From Paenibacillus xylanexedens (lineage in GTDB: Bacteria > Bacillota > Bacilli > Paenibacillales > Paenibacillaceae), in the NCBI RefSeq assembly GCF_007680605.1, contig NZ_VEIO01000014.1, positions 1-63,833 of the forward strand: 63,833 nt of DNA, given 5' to 3'. Positions 25,939-35,400 of this stretch are shown piece after piece (positions within the stretch are counted from its first letter, which is position 1; every line of letters starts with the position of its first letter). Made by a program: the position numbers and the translations under genes. Under the pieces are notes generated by a model. It saw nothing but the letters and a program-made list of their open reading frames with translations. It was not told where the DNA came from and did no database searches.

Positions 25939-26247
25939 TTACAATTTAATTTCGATATCTACACCGGACGGCAGATCCAAGCGCATCAAGGCATCCACAG
26001 TTTGTGGAGTCGGGTTAACGATATCGATCAAACGCTTGTGAGTGCGTTGCTCGAATTGCTCCCGAGAATCCTTGTACTTGTGCACCGCACGAAGAATAGT
26101 AATGATTTGTTTTTCAGTAGGAAGCGGAATCGGACCGGATACACCTGCACCCGAACGTTTTGCTGTTTCAACGATTTTCTCCGCGGATTGATCAAGAATT
26201 CTGTGGTCGTAAGCTTTCAAACGAATACGAATTTTTTGCTTTGCCAT
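25939..26247 (-). CDS. rpsJ: 30S ribosomal protein S10 (NusE)
   Basis: A 102-residue S10, also the NusE antitermination factor that pairs with NusB and binds NusG. It starts MAKQKIRIRLKAYDHR, with AAGGAGGG 8 nt upstream; the upstream in-frame extension is leader sequence. First gene of the S10-spc-alpha cluster. Confidence 0.97.
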   Translation of the reverse strand: MAKQKIRIRLKAYDHRILDQSAEKIVETAKRSGAGVSGPIPLPTEKQIITILRAVHKYKDSREQFEQRTHKRLIDIVNPTPQTVDALMRLDLPSGVDIEIKL

Positions 26248-26385
26248 TTTAGTCCCTCCTTCTATCGCCCAATTTTTTATCGGACATACTCCGTGAAAAT
26301 TTTCTGACCACTCTCCCATGGCAAAGGGGCCGGGTGTGTCAGTAACCTCTCACATCATCGCAACGTCACAAGAACAACATTCATT

Positions 26386-26414
26386 ATTATATAGAAAAGA
26401 TGGGCGTATTGCAA
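26386..26414 (-). promoter_or_regulatory. Promoter of the S10-spc-alpha operon
   Basis: TTGCAA (26409-26414), a 17-nt spacer and perfect TATAAT (26386-26391) on the minus strand. The leader to rpsJ is about 130 nt. The 360-nt gap between tuf and rpsJ holds only this promoter and the tuf terminator. Confidence 0.85.
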
Positions 26415-26561
26415 GCATATTTTAAAAAAACATATAAACAAATCTTTCCTAATGAAAAGACGCTGTTTAATACGATATTTTTGAAATATCCAGGCTGCCT
26501 AACCTATCAATCTATAAAATGAATTTTATCCGTTTTAGATGACGCAGGTTCCGAAACGTTG

Positions 26562-26606
26562 ACATAATAAAAGAGTTCTCTATCCGATGTCGGATAAAGA
26601 ACTCTT
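26562..26606 (-). terminator. Terminator of tuf
   Basis: On the minus strand AAGAGTTCT, an inner stem ATCCGA-CA-TCGGAT, AGAACTCTT, then TTATTATG. The long stem (about 17 pairs with a small mismatch, 26571-26606) lies 75 nt after tuf. Confidence 0.85.
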
Positions 26607-26679
26607 CCGAAGCTTCGTTACAATACAATGTTACTCGTTCCAGTACACTGTTGCTTATAGATAATTGGCTATAGCCAAA

Positions 26680-27870
26680 TTATTTTTGGATTGTTGCTAC
26701 GGAACCCGCACCAACTGTACGTCCACCTTCACGAATAGAGAACTTAGTTCCTTCTTCGATCGCGATTGGAGAGATCAGTTGTACAGTAACCGTGATGTTG
26801 TCACCAGGCATTACCATTTCAGTACCTTCTGGCAAGTTGATGATACCAGTTACGTCAGTTGTACGGAAGTAGAACTGTGGACGGTATCCTGTGAAGAAAG
26901 GCTTGTGACGGCCACCCTCTTCTTTAGTCAAAACGTAGATTTGTGCAGTGAATTCTGTGTGTGGTTTAACAGATGCTGGTTTAGCAAGTACTTGACCACG
27001 CTCGATTTGAGTACGGTCAACACCACGCAGCAACGCACCGATGTTGTCACCCGCTTGTGCGGAATCCAACAATTTACGGAACATCTCAACGCCCGTAACT
27101 ACGGATTTTTTAGTTTCTTCTACGATACCAACGATCTCGATCTCTTCGCCGACTTTTACAGTACCACGCTCTACACGGCCTGTAGCAACGGTACCACGAC
27201 CAGTGATGGAGAATACGTCCTCGACAGGCATCAAGAAAGGCTTGTCAGTTTGACGCTCAGGCAGTGGGATGTAAGTGTCGATTTCTTTGAACATCTCAAC
27301 GATTTTTTGAGCCCACTCACCATCAGGGTTTTGCAGAGCTTCACGAGCGGATCCACGAGTGATTGGAGTGTCATCACCTGGGAATTCGTATTCGTTAAGA
27401 AGGTCGCGAACTTCCATCTCAACCAGTTCCAACAACTCTTCGTCTTCAACCATGTCACATTTGTTCAAGAAAACAACAATGTAAGGTACGCCTACTTGAC
27501 GGGAGAGCAAGATGTGCTCACGAGTTTGTGGCATTGGGCCGTCAGCTGCGGATACTACCAAGATAGCTCCGTCCATTTGTGCCGCGCCAGTGATCATGTT
27601 TTTAACATAGTCGGCGTGACCTGGGCAGTCTACGTGAGCGTAGTGACGAGTGTCAGTTTCGTACTCAACGTGAGCTGTGGAGATTGTGATACCGCGCTCG
27701 CGCTCTTCTGGAGCTTTGTCGATTTGGTCGAATGCTACAGCAGCACCACCGTAAGTTTTGGACAATACAGTTGTGATTGCAGCAGTCAGAGTTGTTTTAC
27801 CATGGTCGACGTGACCAATAGTACCAATGTTAACGTGTGGTTTAGTACGTTCGTATTTAGCCTTTGCCAT
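26680..27870 (-). CDS. tuf: Elongation factor Tu
   Basis: A 396-residue GTPase that brings aminoacyl-tRNA to the ribosome. G motifs: GHVDHGKT (19-26), DCPGH (81-85) and NKCD (136-139). The second and third beta-barrel domains follow. AAGGAGG lies upstream. It is the last gene of the str cluster and the only tuf in the window. A large palindrome separates it from fusA. Confidence 0.99.
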   Translation of the reverse strand: MAKAKYERTKPHVNIGTIGHVDHGKTTLTAAITTVLSKTYGGAAVAFDQIDKAPEERERGITISTAHVEYETDTRHYAHVDCPGHADYVKNMITGAAQMDGAILVVSAADGPMPQTREHILLSRQVGVPYIVVFLNKCDMVEDEELLELVEMEVRDLLNEYEFPGDDTPITRGSAREALQNPDGEWAQKIVEMFKEIDTYIPLPERQTDKPFLMPVEDVFSITGRGTVATGRVERGTVKVGEEIEIVGIVEETKKSVVTGVEMFRKLLDSAQAGDNIGALLRGVDRTQIERGQVLAKPASVKPHTEFTAQIYVLTKEEGGRHKPFFTGYRPQFYFRTTDVTGIINLPEGTEMVMPGDNITVTVQLISPIAIEEGTKFSIREGGRTVGAGSVATIQK

Positions 27871-27909
27871 TTGAACGTGGCCTCCTTAGAATTTATAATT
27901 TTATGTTTT

Positions 27910-27957
27910 CACTGAATGCGGTGCTTCAAACCAGGTTTCAAGCACAAGCATTCAGTG
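27910..27957 (-). repeat. Near-perfect 48-nt palindrome between fusA and tuf
   Basis: CACTGAATGC (27910-27919) pairs with GCATTCAGTG (27948-27957), and GTGCTTCAAACC (27921-27932) pairs with GGTTTCAAGCAC (27934-27945) with one mismatch. No T-run follows on the minus strand, so it is unlikely to be a simple terminator. It may be an RNA processing site or a binding site within the tuf leader. Confidence 0.75.
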
Positions 27958-27965
27958 TGAGAAAA

Positions 27966-30044
27966 CTACTCGGTGCCTTTTGTTTTGGCAACGATCTCTT
28001 CAGCGATGCTCTTAGGAACTTCTTCATAGTGGGAGAGTTCCATGGAGAACACGCCGCGTCCTTGAGTACCGGAGCGAAGAGTTGTAGAGTAACCGAACAT
28101 TTCAGACAAAGGTACTTTAGCACGGATGATTTGAGCTCCACTACGGGAATCCATACCCTCGATGCGGCCACGACGGGAGTTCAACATACCCATAACGTCG
28201 CCCATGTACTCTTCTGGAACTGTTACTTCTACTTTCATAATAGGCTCAAGCAGAACCGGACCACATTTGTCTTTTGCTGCTTTGAGCGCCATCGAACCGG
28301 CAATTTTAAATGCCATCTCGTTGGAATCGACATCATGGTAAGATCCGTCTACGATTGTAGCCTTAACGTCTACCAGCGGGAAGCCCGCAAGTACACCGTT
28401 TTTCATTTGCTCTTCAATTCCTGACAGTGCAGGCTGAATGTATTCTCTTGGTACGGAACCACCGACAATCTTGCTATCGAACTGACTGCCTGTGCCCGGC
28501 TCGAGAGGTTCGAATTCAACCCATACGTGACCGTATTGACCACGACCACCGGATTGACGTACGAATTTACCTTCAACGCGCGCTGGAGCACGGAATGTTT
28601 CGCGGTAAGCTACTTGTGGTTTACCCACAGTAGTTTCAACCTTGAACTCACGACGCATACGGTCGATGATGATATCAAGGTGAAGCTCACCCATACCTGC
28701 CAAGATGGTTTGGCCTGTTTCTTCGTCAGTATGAGCGCGAAGAGTTGGATCCTCTTCCGTCAACTTACCGAGAGCCACACCCATTTTATCTTGGTCAGCT
28801 TTGGTTTTAGGTTCAACAGCGATTTCGATTACCGGATCAGGGAAGTTCATCGATTCCAGGATAACCGGGTGTTTCTCATCACATAGTGTATCACCTGTAC
28901 CTGTATCTTTCAAACCAACAGCTGCTGCGATATCACCGGAGTAAACTTCAGTGATCTCTTGACGGCTGTTTGCATGCATTTGAAGGATACGACCGATACG
29001 CTCACGTTTGTTTTTAGTTGCATTCAATACATAAGAACCGGATTGAAGTACACCGGAGTATACGCGGAAGAATGTCAATTTACCAACGTAAGGGTCAGTC
29101 ATGATTTTGAAGGCCAATGCAGAGAATGGCTCTTCATCGGAAGACTTACGAACTGCCTCAGTTCCATCTTCAAGGATACCCTTGATCGCTGGAACGTCAA
29201 TAGGAGCTGGCAAGTAGTCGATTACAGCGTCCAACATCAGTTGAACACCTTTGTTGCGGTATGAGGAACCACAGATAACCGGGAAGATTTTAACTTCTAC
29301 TACACCTTTACGGAGAGCGGCTTTGATCTCATCTTCAGTGATCTCTTCGCCTTCCAGGTATTTCATTGTCAATTCTTCGTCGAGTTCTGCAACACGCTCA
29401 ATCAATTCATTGCGGAGTTCTTCAACTTGATCTGCAAAATCCGCAGGAATTTCAGTAACTTCGATATCTTGTCCCAGGTCATCTTTGTACATATGAGCCT
29501 TTTGAGCAACGATATCAATGATACCTTTGAAATCATTTTCAGCGCCGATTGGAAGCTGAATCGCAACAGCGTTCGCTTGAAGGCGATCACGCATGTCGGA
29601 TACAACGTTCAGGAAGTCAGCACCGATGATATCCATTTTGTTTACATATGCGATACGAGGTACGCCGTACTTGTCAGCCTGTCTCCATACAGTTTCAGAC
29701 TGAGGCTCAACGCCTTCTTTCGCACTGAATACACCTACTGCTCCGTCCAATACACGAAGGGAACGTTCAACTTCAACAGTGAAGTCAACGTGTCCCGGGG
29801 TATCAATGATATTTACGCGGTGACCTTTCCAAGCAGCGGTAGTCGCAGCGGAAGTAATCGTAATTCCGCGCTCCTGTTCCTGTTCCATCCAGTCCATTGT
29901 CGCAGCGCCTTCGTGAACTTCACCGATTTTGTGCGTACGTCCTGTGTAAAACAAGATCCGCTCAGTTGTCGTGGTTTTACCCGCATCAATATGAGCCATG
30001 ATCCCGATATTACGTGTATTTTTCAAGGAGAACTCTCTAGCCAT
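27966..30044 (-). CDS. fusA: Elongation factor G
   Basis: A 692-residue translocase GTPase. It has the P-loop AHIDAGKT (17-24), DTPGHVDF and NKMD motifs, then domains II-V including the MRREFKVE segment of domain III/IV. It drives tRNA-mRNA movement and, with RRF, ribosome recycling. It follows rpsG by 48 nt. No residue typical of fusidic-acid resistance was recognised, though I did not check every position. Confidence 0.98.
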   Translation of the reverse strand: MAREFSLKNTRNIGIMAHIDAGKTTTTERILFYTGRTHKIGEVHEGAATMDWMEQEQERGITITSAATTAAWKGHRVNIIDTPGHVDFTVEVERSLRVLDGAVGVFSAKEGVEPQSETVWRQADKYGVPRIAYVNKMDIIGADFLNVVSDMRDRLQANAVAIQLPIGAENDFKGIIDIVAQKAHMYKDDLGQDIEVTEIPADFADQVEELRNELIERVAELDEELTMKYLEGEEITEDEIKAALRKGVVEVKIFPVICGSSYRNKGVQLMLDAVIDYLPAPIDVPAIKGILEDGTEAVRKSSDEEPFSALAFKIMTDPYVGKLTFFRVYSGVLQSGSYVLNATKNKRERIGRILQMHANSRQEITEVYSGDIAAAVGLKDTGTGDTLCDEKHPVILESMNFPDPVIEIAVEPKTKADQDKMGVALGKLTEEDPTLRAHTDEETGQTILAGMGELHLDIIIDRMRREFKVETTVGKPQVAYRETFRAPARVEGKFVRQSGGRGQYGHVWVEFEPLEPGTGSQFDSKIVGGSVPREYIQPALSGIEEQMKNGVLAGFPLVDVKATIVDGSYHDVDSNEMAFKIAGSMALKAAKDKCGPVLLEPIMKVEVTVPEEYMGDVMGMLNSRRGRIEGMDSRSGAQIIRAKVPLSEMFGYSTTLRSGTQGRGVFSMELSHYEEVPKSIAEEIVAKTKGTE

Positions 30045-30092
30045 GAAATGGGTCTCCCTTCAAAATTGAAGTTTATTTTTGTGAACTGAATC

Positions 30093-30563
30093 CTACCAAC
30101 GGTAGTGAGCAAACGCTTTGTTCGCTTCAGCCATTTTGTGCGTATCTTCACGTTTCTTAACGGAAGCGCCTGTGTTGTTGGAAGCGTCGATGATCTCAGC
30201 CGCCAAACGCTCTTCCATTGTTTTCTCACCGCGGTTGCGGGAGTAGTTCACGAGCCAACGTAATCCCAAAGCAGTACGTCTCTCTGGTTTTACCTCGATT
30301 GGTACTTGGTAGTTGGAACCGCCGACACGGCGAGCTTTAACTTCCAGGACTGGCATGATATTTTTGATTGCTGTCTCAAATACTTCCATCGGGTCATTAC
30401 CCGTGCGTTCTTGGATCAACTTGAACGCATTATACAGAATGCTTTGAGCAACACCGCGTTTTCCGTCGAGCATGATGCGGTTGATCAAACGAGTAACCAA
30501 CTTGGAGTTGTATACCGGATCTGGCAACACGTCTCTTTTCGTAACTGGACCTTTGCGTGGCAT
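30093..30563 (-). CDS. rpsG: 30S ribosomal protein S7
   Basis: A 156-residue S7 (MPRKGPVTKRDVLPDPVYNS), which nucleates the 30S head and lines the E site. It follows rpsL by 87 nt; GGGGG is the nearest purine run before the ATG. Confidence 0.97.
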   Translation of the reverse strand: MPRKGPVTKRDVLPDPVYNSKLVTRLINRIMLDGKRGVAQSILYNAFKLIQERTGNDPMEVFETAIKNIMPVLEVKARRVGGSNYQVPIEVKPERRTALGLRWLVNYSRNRGEKTMEERLAAEIIDASNNTGASVKKREDTHKMAEANKAFAHYRW

Positions 30564-30650
30564 GGATATCCCCCTTTCTTTCTTGTTCAGCAGTCCCTGT
30601 ACCTTCCAGACCTAAGCCAGAAGGCTTTCAGGCAATCTGCTTATCATAAT

Positions 30651-31073
30651 TTAGGCTTTTTTAGCTTTTGGACGTTTCGCGCCGTATTTGGAACGAGCTT
30701 GCATACGGTTGTTCACGCCTGCAGTATCGAGAGCTCCGCGAACGATGTGATAACGAACCCCTGCAAGGTCTTTTACTTTACCTCCACGGATCAATACCAC
30801 ACTGTGCTCTTGAAGGTTATGTCCGATTCCCGGGATATAAGCTGTTACCTCGAGACGGTTCGTCAAACGAACACGGGCATATTTACGAAGTGCAGAGTTC
30901 GGTTTACGTGGAGTCATTGTACCTACACGAGTGCAGACACCACGTTTTTGTGGGGCACTGATGTTAGTGGATTCACGTTTCAAAGCGTTGAACCCTTTTT
31001 GCAAAGCTGGTGATTTTGACTTCTCAACTTTAGCTTGACGTCCTTTACGAACCAGTTGGTTAATAGTTGGCAT
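30651..31073 (-). CDS. rpsL: 30S ribosomal protein S12, with Arg at the streptomycin site
   Basis: A 140-residue S12 that controls decoding accuracy at the A site. Conserved blocks are PTINQLVRKGRQAK, PQKRGVCTRVGTMTP and GIGHNLQEHSVVLIRGG. The motif usually written TPKKPN reads TPRKPN here: residue 56 is Arg (codon CGT at 30906-30908). This is the position of E. coli Lys43 (Lys42 without Met) and B. subtilis Lys56, where Lys-to-Arg gives streptomycin resistance. The second Lys is kept. The protein is otherwise normal. It lies between the L7Ae-like gene and rpsG. Confidence 0.97.
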   Translation of the reverse strand: MPTINQLVRKGRQAKVEKSKSPALQKGFNALKRESTNISAPQKRGVCTRVGTMTPRKPNSALRKYARVRLTNRLEVTAYIPGIGHNLQEHSVVLIRGGKVKDLAGVRYHIVRGALDTAGVNNRMQARSKYGAKRPKAKKA

Positions 31074-31223
31074 GTGATTGCCACCCCCTTCCTCAATTAT
31101 TCATGTTTCTTTACAAACCTTTATCTAAGCCCACAGACCCAGGCGGTTCATAAAAAGACAAATGAAAAGTTTTTGCCTTGGAGAATCCTTAAATGTTCTC
31201 GGACAAAAACGTTCCTTACCGTA

Positions 31224-31472
31224 TCATTTTACGACAGCAGCCATCGCTGCTCCCACTCCAATCCCGCACGCTTTGCCGAGATTTTTCATTGTGTCCACTT
31301 TCGTGTACTTCACATTGTGTTGTTCACACAAGGCAATGATTTTGGAAGTGAGCTGCGGATCACTATCTTCTGCGACATAGACTTCTGAAGCCATTCCTGT
31401 CTGCACTGTCCGCATGGTCTGTTTGGTACCAATCTTGACATGAGCATCTTGCAAGCCTTTTTCATTAGACAT
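31224..31472 (-). CDS. L7Ae-like ribosomal protein (YbxF family)
   Basis: An 82-residue protein of the L7Ae/L30e/S12e family, which binds kink-turn RNA. Its place between rpoC and rpsL matches B. subtilis ybxF (rplGB), whose product associates with ribosomes. The fold signature VKYTKVDTMKNLGKACGIGVGAA is visible. GGAGG is 8 nt before the ATG at 31472; an ATG one codon earlier is only 5 nt from it. Confidence 0.88.
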   Translation of the reverse strand: MSNEKGLQDAHVKIGTKQTMRTVQTGMASEVYVAEDSDPQLTSKIIALCEQHNVKYTKVDTMKNLGKACGIGVGAAMAAVVK

Positions 31473-31526
31473 CATACATTCCTCCGAATAGGACCAATTA
31501 CAATCAGCTGCCCACGCACCTTTGAT

Positions 31527-31555
31527 ATATTAGCATCTAGCGCAAGCATTGTCAA
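31527..31555 (-). promoter_or_regulatory. Promoter of the str operon (L7Ae-like, rpsL, rpsG, fusA)
   Basis: TTGACA (31550-31555), a 17-nt spacer and TAATAT (31527-31532) on the minus strand, between rpoC and the L7Ae-like gene. A very strong match to the SigA consensus. Confidence 0.85.
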
Positions 31556-31583
31556 TGCTATTCCAAAAAGTTTTTATAAAGTT

Positions 31584-31641
31584 TGTGTACGTCAGGATTC
31601 GTCCGCTTGGATATTACAAACGTCGCGTCCTGACATACACA
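31584..31641 (-). repeat. Large inverted repeat after rpoC
   Basis: TGTGTACGTCAGGA (31584-31597) faces TCCTGACATACACA (31628-31641): 13 of 14 positions match and the other makes a G-U pair. The 30-nt loop is GC-rich at its ends. On the minus strand it is followed by AACTTTATAAAAACTTTTT. It may end or process the rpoBC transcript, but the T-rich tract is not immediately adjacent. Confidence 0.65.
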
Positions 31642-31673
31642 TTCTTTACTTCCTCAGAACGAGGAAATCTATA

Positions 31674-34600
31674 TTAGTCTACCGAAACTGGCTCCAGTTC
31701 TTCTACAGAAGATTGGCCATCTTCAGGCTCAGCAAATTTGATACTGCGGTATCGGTTCATACCCGTACCAGCAGGGATCAACTTACCGATGATAACATTT
31801 TCCTTCAGACCGAGCAACTGATCCACTTTACCTTTGATCGCTGCATCCGTCAGTACACGTGTTGTCTCTTGGAACGATGCCGCAGAGAGGAAGGAGTCTG
31901 TTTCAAGCGATGCTTTTGTAATACCCAGCAAGATCGGTTTTGCAACCGCTGGCTCTTTATCACTCAGAATCGCAATTTTGTTCGCTCTTTCATACTCATG
32001 CGTATCTACAAATGATCCCGGCAACAGCGTTGTATCTCCCGCATCAACGATACGGATTTTACGCAGCATTTGACGAATCATAACTTCAACGTGTTTGTCA
32101 TTGATTTCTACGCCTTGGTTACGGTATACGCGCTGTACTTCCTGCAAAATGTAGTTCTGTACGCCACGTACGCCTTTGATGCGTAGCATTTCTTTCGGAT
32201 CGATAGAACCGTCCGTCAACTCGTCACCCGCTTCAATTTCCATGCCTTCGCTTACGCGGACACGGGAACCGTAAGTAACAGAGTACACTTTGGATTCTGC
32301 TTCACCTTGAATTTCGATTTCACGACGATCTTTCGCTTCGCGAATCTCTTTAACCACACCGTCAATCTCACTGATTGTTGCTTGACCTTTAGGATTACGG
32401 GCCTCAAACAACTCCTGGATACGAGGCAAACCTTGCGTGATGTCGTCTCCGGCTACACCACCGGTATGGAACGTACGCATTGTAAGCTGTGTTCCCGGCT
32501 CACCAATGGATTGTGCGGCAATGATACCAACCGCTTCACCAATCTCCACGTGTTTACCAGTCGCAAGGTTGCGACCGTAACACTTCTTGCAGACACCATG
32601 ACTTGCACGGCAACTGAGAACGGAACGGATTTGCAATTTGGTTACGCCAGCTTTGATAATCGCTTCTGCTTTGTCAGAGTCGATCAACTCATTGCGGCCA
32701 GCGATAATTTCTTTTGTTTCCGGATGACGAACAGTTTCGAAGCAGTATCTGCCTTCAATACGGTCGTAGAGATCTTCAATAACCTCTTTACCATCCTGGA
32801 TACGACTAACCGTAAAGCCTTTATCTGTACCACAATCGTCTTCACGCACAATTACGTCTTGGGCTACATCTACGAGACGACGAGTCAGGTAACCTGAGTC
32901 GGCTGTACGCAGGGCTGTATCCGCGAGACCTTTACGCGCACCGTGAGTGGAGATAAAGTACTCGAGTACTGTCAGACCTTCACGGAAGTTTGATTTGATT
33001 GGGAGTTCGATAATACGACCAGACGGGTTGGCCATCAGACCACGCATACCACCCAATTGAGTGATTTGTGATTTGTTACCCCGTGCTTTGGAGTCAACCA
33101 TCATCATGATCGAGTTGTAACGATCCATGGACTTCATCAGGATATCCGTGATGTCATCTTTGGATTTTGACCAGATATCAATGATACGGTCATAGCGCTC
33201 TTCATTCGTAATCAAACCACGACGATACTGATTTGTAACGATCTGAGCTTTATCTTCGGACTGTCTCAGAATTTCGAATTTTTCTGGTGGAACGACAACA
33301 TCGGACACGGCTACGGTAATACCAGCACGCGTCGAGTACGTGAATCCAAGTTGTTTGATTTTATCCAAAATAACCGCAGTTTCGGTTGTGTGATAAATTT
33401 CAAAGCAACGAGCGATGATCGAACCGAGATATTCTTTGCCGACACCACCAGCTTGAGGAGCATTCATGATGGCTTCTCTCAAGTCAGTACCTTTCTCATA
33501 AACAAATGAATGATCCGCTGTACCTTGATACAGGTTCGCGCGAGTCGCATCATTGATATAAGGGAAGCTTGCCGGGAAAATTTCATTAAAGATAATTTTA
33601 CCGATCGTTGTCAACAACATACCTTTTTGTTGCTCTTCCGTGAAGCTTGTTTTACCAAGCGCCTTAACCGGAATAGCTACACGTGCATGCAGTCCAGCAG
33701 TACCCCGTTGGTATGCAGATACAGCCTCATTGACTGTCCGCAGAACCATACCTGTACCCTTCTCTTCTTTGTTGTCCATCGTAAGATAGTACGAACCAAG
33801 AACCATATCCTGGGAAGGAGTTACAACCGGTTTACCGTCTTTCGGGTTCAAAATGTTACCTGATGCCAGCATCAGGATACGTGCTTCTGCTTGAGCTTCC
33901 GCAGACAACGGAACGTGCACGGCCATTTGGTCACCGTCAAAGTCGGCATTGTATGCCGTACATACGAGTGGGTGAAGACGAATCGCTTTACCTTCAACCA
34001 GTATCGGTTCAAACGCCTGGATACCGAGACGGTGAAGCGTAGGGGCACGGTTCAAGAGAACCGGATGCTCCTTGATAACTTCTTCAAGAACATCCCATAC
34101 TTCAGGACTTACACGCTCAACTTTACGTTTCGCGCTCTTGATGTTGTGAGCAAGACCTTTATTCACAAGCTCCTTCATAACAAAAGGCTTGAACAGTTCG
34201 AGTGCCATATCTTTAGGCAAACCGCACTGATACATTTTCAGGTAAGGTCCGACAACGATAACGGAACGGCCGGAGTAGTCAACACGTTTACCGAGCAAGT
34301 TCTGACGGAAACGACCTTGCTTACCTTTCAGCATGTGGCTGAGAGATTTCAAAGGACGGTTACCCGGACCTGTTACTGGACGTCCACGACGGCCGTTATC
34401 AATCAAAGCGTCAACGGCTTCCTGCAACATCCGTTTTTCATTTTGCACGATAATATCTGGCGCGCCTAAGTCAAGTAGACGCTTCAGACGGTTGTTCCGG
34501 TTAATTACACGGCGGTACAAGTCATTCAAGTCAGACGTAGCAAAACGTCCACCATCCAGCTGTACCATCGGACGAAGTTCCGGCGGAATGACAGGAAGTA

Positions 34601-35288
34601 CATCCATGATCATCCATTCCGGGTTATTCCCAGAGTTACGAAATGCTTCAATTACTTCCAGACGTTTAATTGCACGGTTACGACGTTGTCCTTGTGCAGT
34701 ACGGAGCTCTTCCTTCAGGAATTCAAGCTCTTTCTCTACATCAAGGTCTTGAAGCAATTTTTTAACTGCTTCTGCACCCATGCCTGCTTGGAAGCCATAA
34801 CCGTATTTTTCACGGTAGCTGCGGTATTCTTTTTCGGACAACAGCTGTTTTTTCTCCAGTGGAGTTTCTCCTGGATCAGTTACTACATATGATGCAAAAT
34901 AGATGATCTCTTCCAGAGATCTCGGAGACATATCCAATGCGAGACCCATACGGCTCGGAATACCTTTGAAGTACCAGATATGCGATACCGGAGCAGCAAG
35001 CTCAATATGGCCCATCCGTTCACGACGGACTTTCGCACGTGTTACTTCAACGCCACAGCGATCACAGACAACGCCTTTATAACGAACGCGTTTGTATTTA
35101 CCGCAATGACATTCCCAGTCTTTTGTAGGGCCAAAAATCTTTTCGCAGAACAGCCCTTCTTTTTCCGGTTTCAACGTACGATAGTTGATCGTTTCCGGTT
35201 TTTTCACTTCTCCGCGGGACCAAGAACGAATTTTCTCTGGGGAAGCAAGCCCGATCTTCATGTATTCGAAATTGTTGACGTCCAACAA
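31674..35288 (-). CDS. rpoC: RNA polymerase subunit beta-prime
   Basis: A 1204-residue catalytic subunit. It has an N-terminal zinc ribbon (CHCGKYKRVRYKGVVCDRCG, near 60-80), the active-site magnesium motif NADFDGDQ (about 446-454) and a second zinc site (CRASHGVCKKC). Translation starts at a TTG (35286-35288), giving MLDVNNFEYMKIG; AAGGAGG lies 8 nt upstream, while an upstream in-frame ATG would put that site inside the gene. It is separated from rpoB by 112 nt with hairpins. Confidence 0.98.
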   Translation of the reverse strand: MLDVNNFEYMKIGLASPEKIRSWSRGEVKKPETINYRTLKPEKEGLFCEKIFGPTKDWECHCGKYKRVRYKGVVCDRCGVEVTRAKVRRERMGHIELAAPVSHIWYFKGIPSRMGLALDMSPRSLEEIIYFASYVVTDPGETPLEKKQLLSEKEYRSYREKYGYGFQAGMGAEAVKKLLQDLDVEKELEFLKEELRTAQGQRRNRAIKRLEVIEAFRNSGNNPEWMIMDVLPVIPPELRPMVQLDGGRFATSDLNDLYRRVINRNNRLKRLLDLGAPDIIVQNEKRMLQEAVDALIDNGRRGRPVTGPGNRPLKSLSHMLKGKQGRFRQNLLGKRVDYSGRSVIVVGPYLKMYQCGLPKDMALELFKPFVMKELVNKGLAHNIKSAKRKVERVSPEVWDVLEEVIKEHPVLLNRAPTLHRLGIQAFEPILVEGKAIRLHPLVCTAYNADFDGDQMAVHVPLSAEAQAEARILMLASGNILNPKDGKPVVTPSQDMVLGSYYLTMDNKEEKGTGMVLRTVNEAVSAYQRGTAGLHARVAIPVKALGKTSFTEEQQKGMLLTTIGKIIFNEIFPASFPYINDATRANLYQGTADHSFVYEKGTDLREAIMNAPQAGGVGKEYLGSIIARCFEIYHTTETAVILDKIKQLGFTYSTRAGITVAVSDVVVPPEKFEILRQSEDKAQIVTNQYRRGLITNEERYDRIIDIWSKSKDDITDILMKSMDRYNSIMMMVDSKARGNKSQITQLGGMRGLMANPSGRIIELPIKSNFREGLTVLEYFISTHGARKGLADTALRTADSGYLTRRLVDVAQDVIVREDDCGTDKGFTVSRIQDGKEVIEDLYDRIEGRYCFETVRHPETKEIIAGRNELIDSDKAEAIIKAGVTKLQIRSVLSCRASHGVCKKCYGRNLATGKHVEIGEAVGIIAAQSIGEPGTQLTMRTFHTGGVAGDDITQGLPRIQELFEARNPKGQATISEIDGVVKEIREAKDRREIEIQGEAESKVYSVTYGSRVRVSEGMEIEAGDELTDGSIDPKEMLRIKGVRGVQNYILQEVQRVYRNQGVEINDKHVEVMIRQMLRKIRIVDAGDTTLLPGSFVDTHEYERANKIAILSDKEPAVAKPILLGITKASLETDSFLSAASFQETTRVLTDAAIKGKVDQLLGLKENVIIGKLIPAGTGMNRYRSIKFAEPEDGQSSVEELEPVSVD

Positions 35289-35329
35289 GGAGCAACCCTC
35301 CTTAACCAATTCCTGTATTCTAGGTTACG

Positions 35330-35355
35330 CATGCCCCGGCTGTAGCCGGAGCATG
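35330..35355 (-). repeat. Hairpin in the rpoB-rpoC gap
   Basis: CATGCCCCGGC (35330-35340) pairs with GCCGGAGCATG (35345-35355) across TGTA. No T-run follows on the minus strand. A second, weaker stem (TGATGA...TCATCA, about 35364-35387) lies before it. A role in processing or rpoC translation is possible. Confidence 0.6.
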
Positions 35356-35400
35356 ACGTGAGCCTGATGAAAAACGCCGGTCATCATGCGCCCGGAGCGA

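Noticed and set aside
26665..27915. Long plus-strand open frame opposite tuf
   Set aside because: It is antisense to a highly conserved gene, arises from its codon bias, has no ribosome-binding site and encodes no recognisable protein. The same holds for the frames at 17731-18936, 22092-23243 and 35536-36810.
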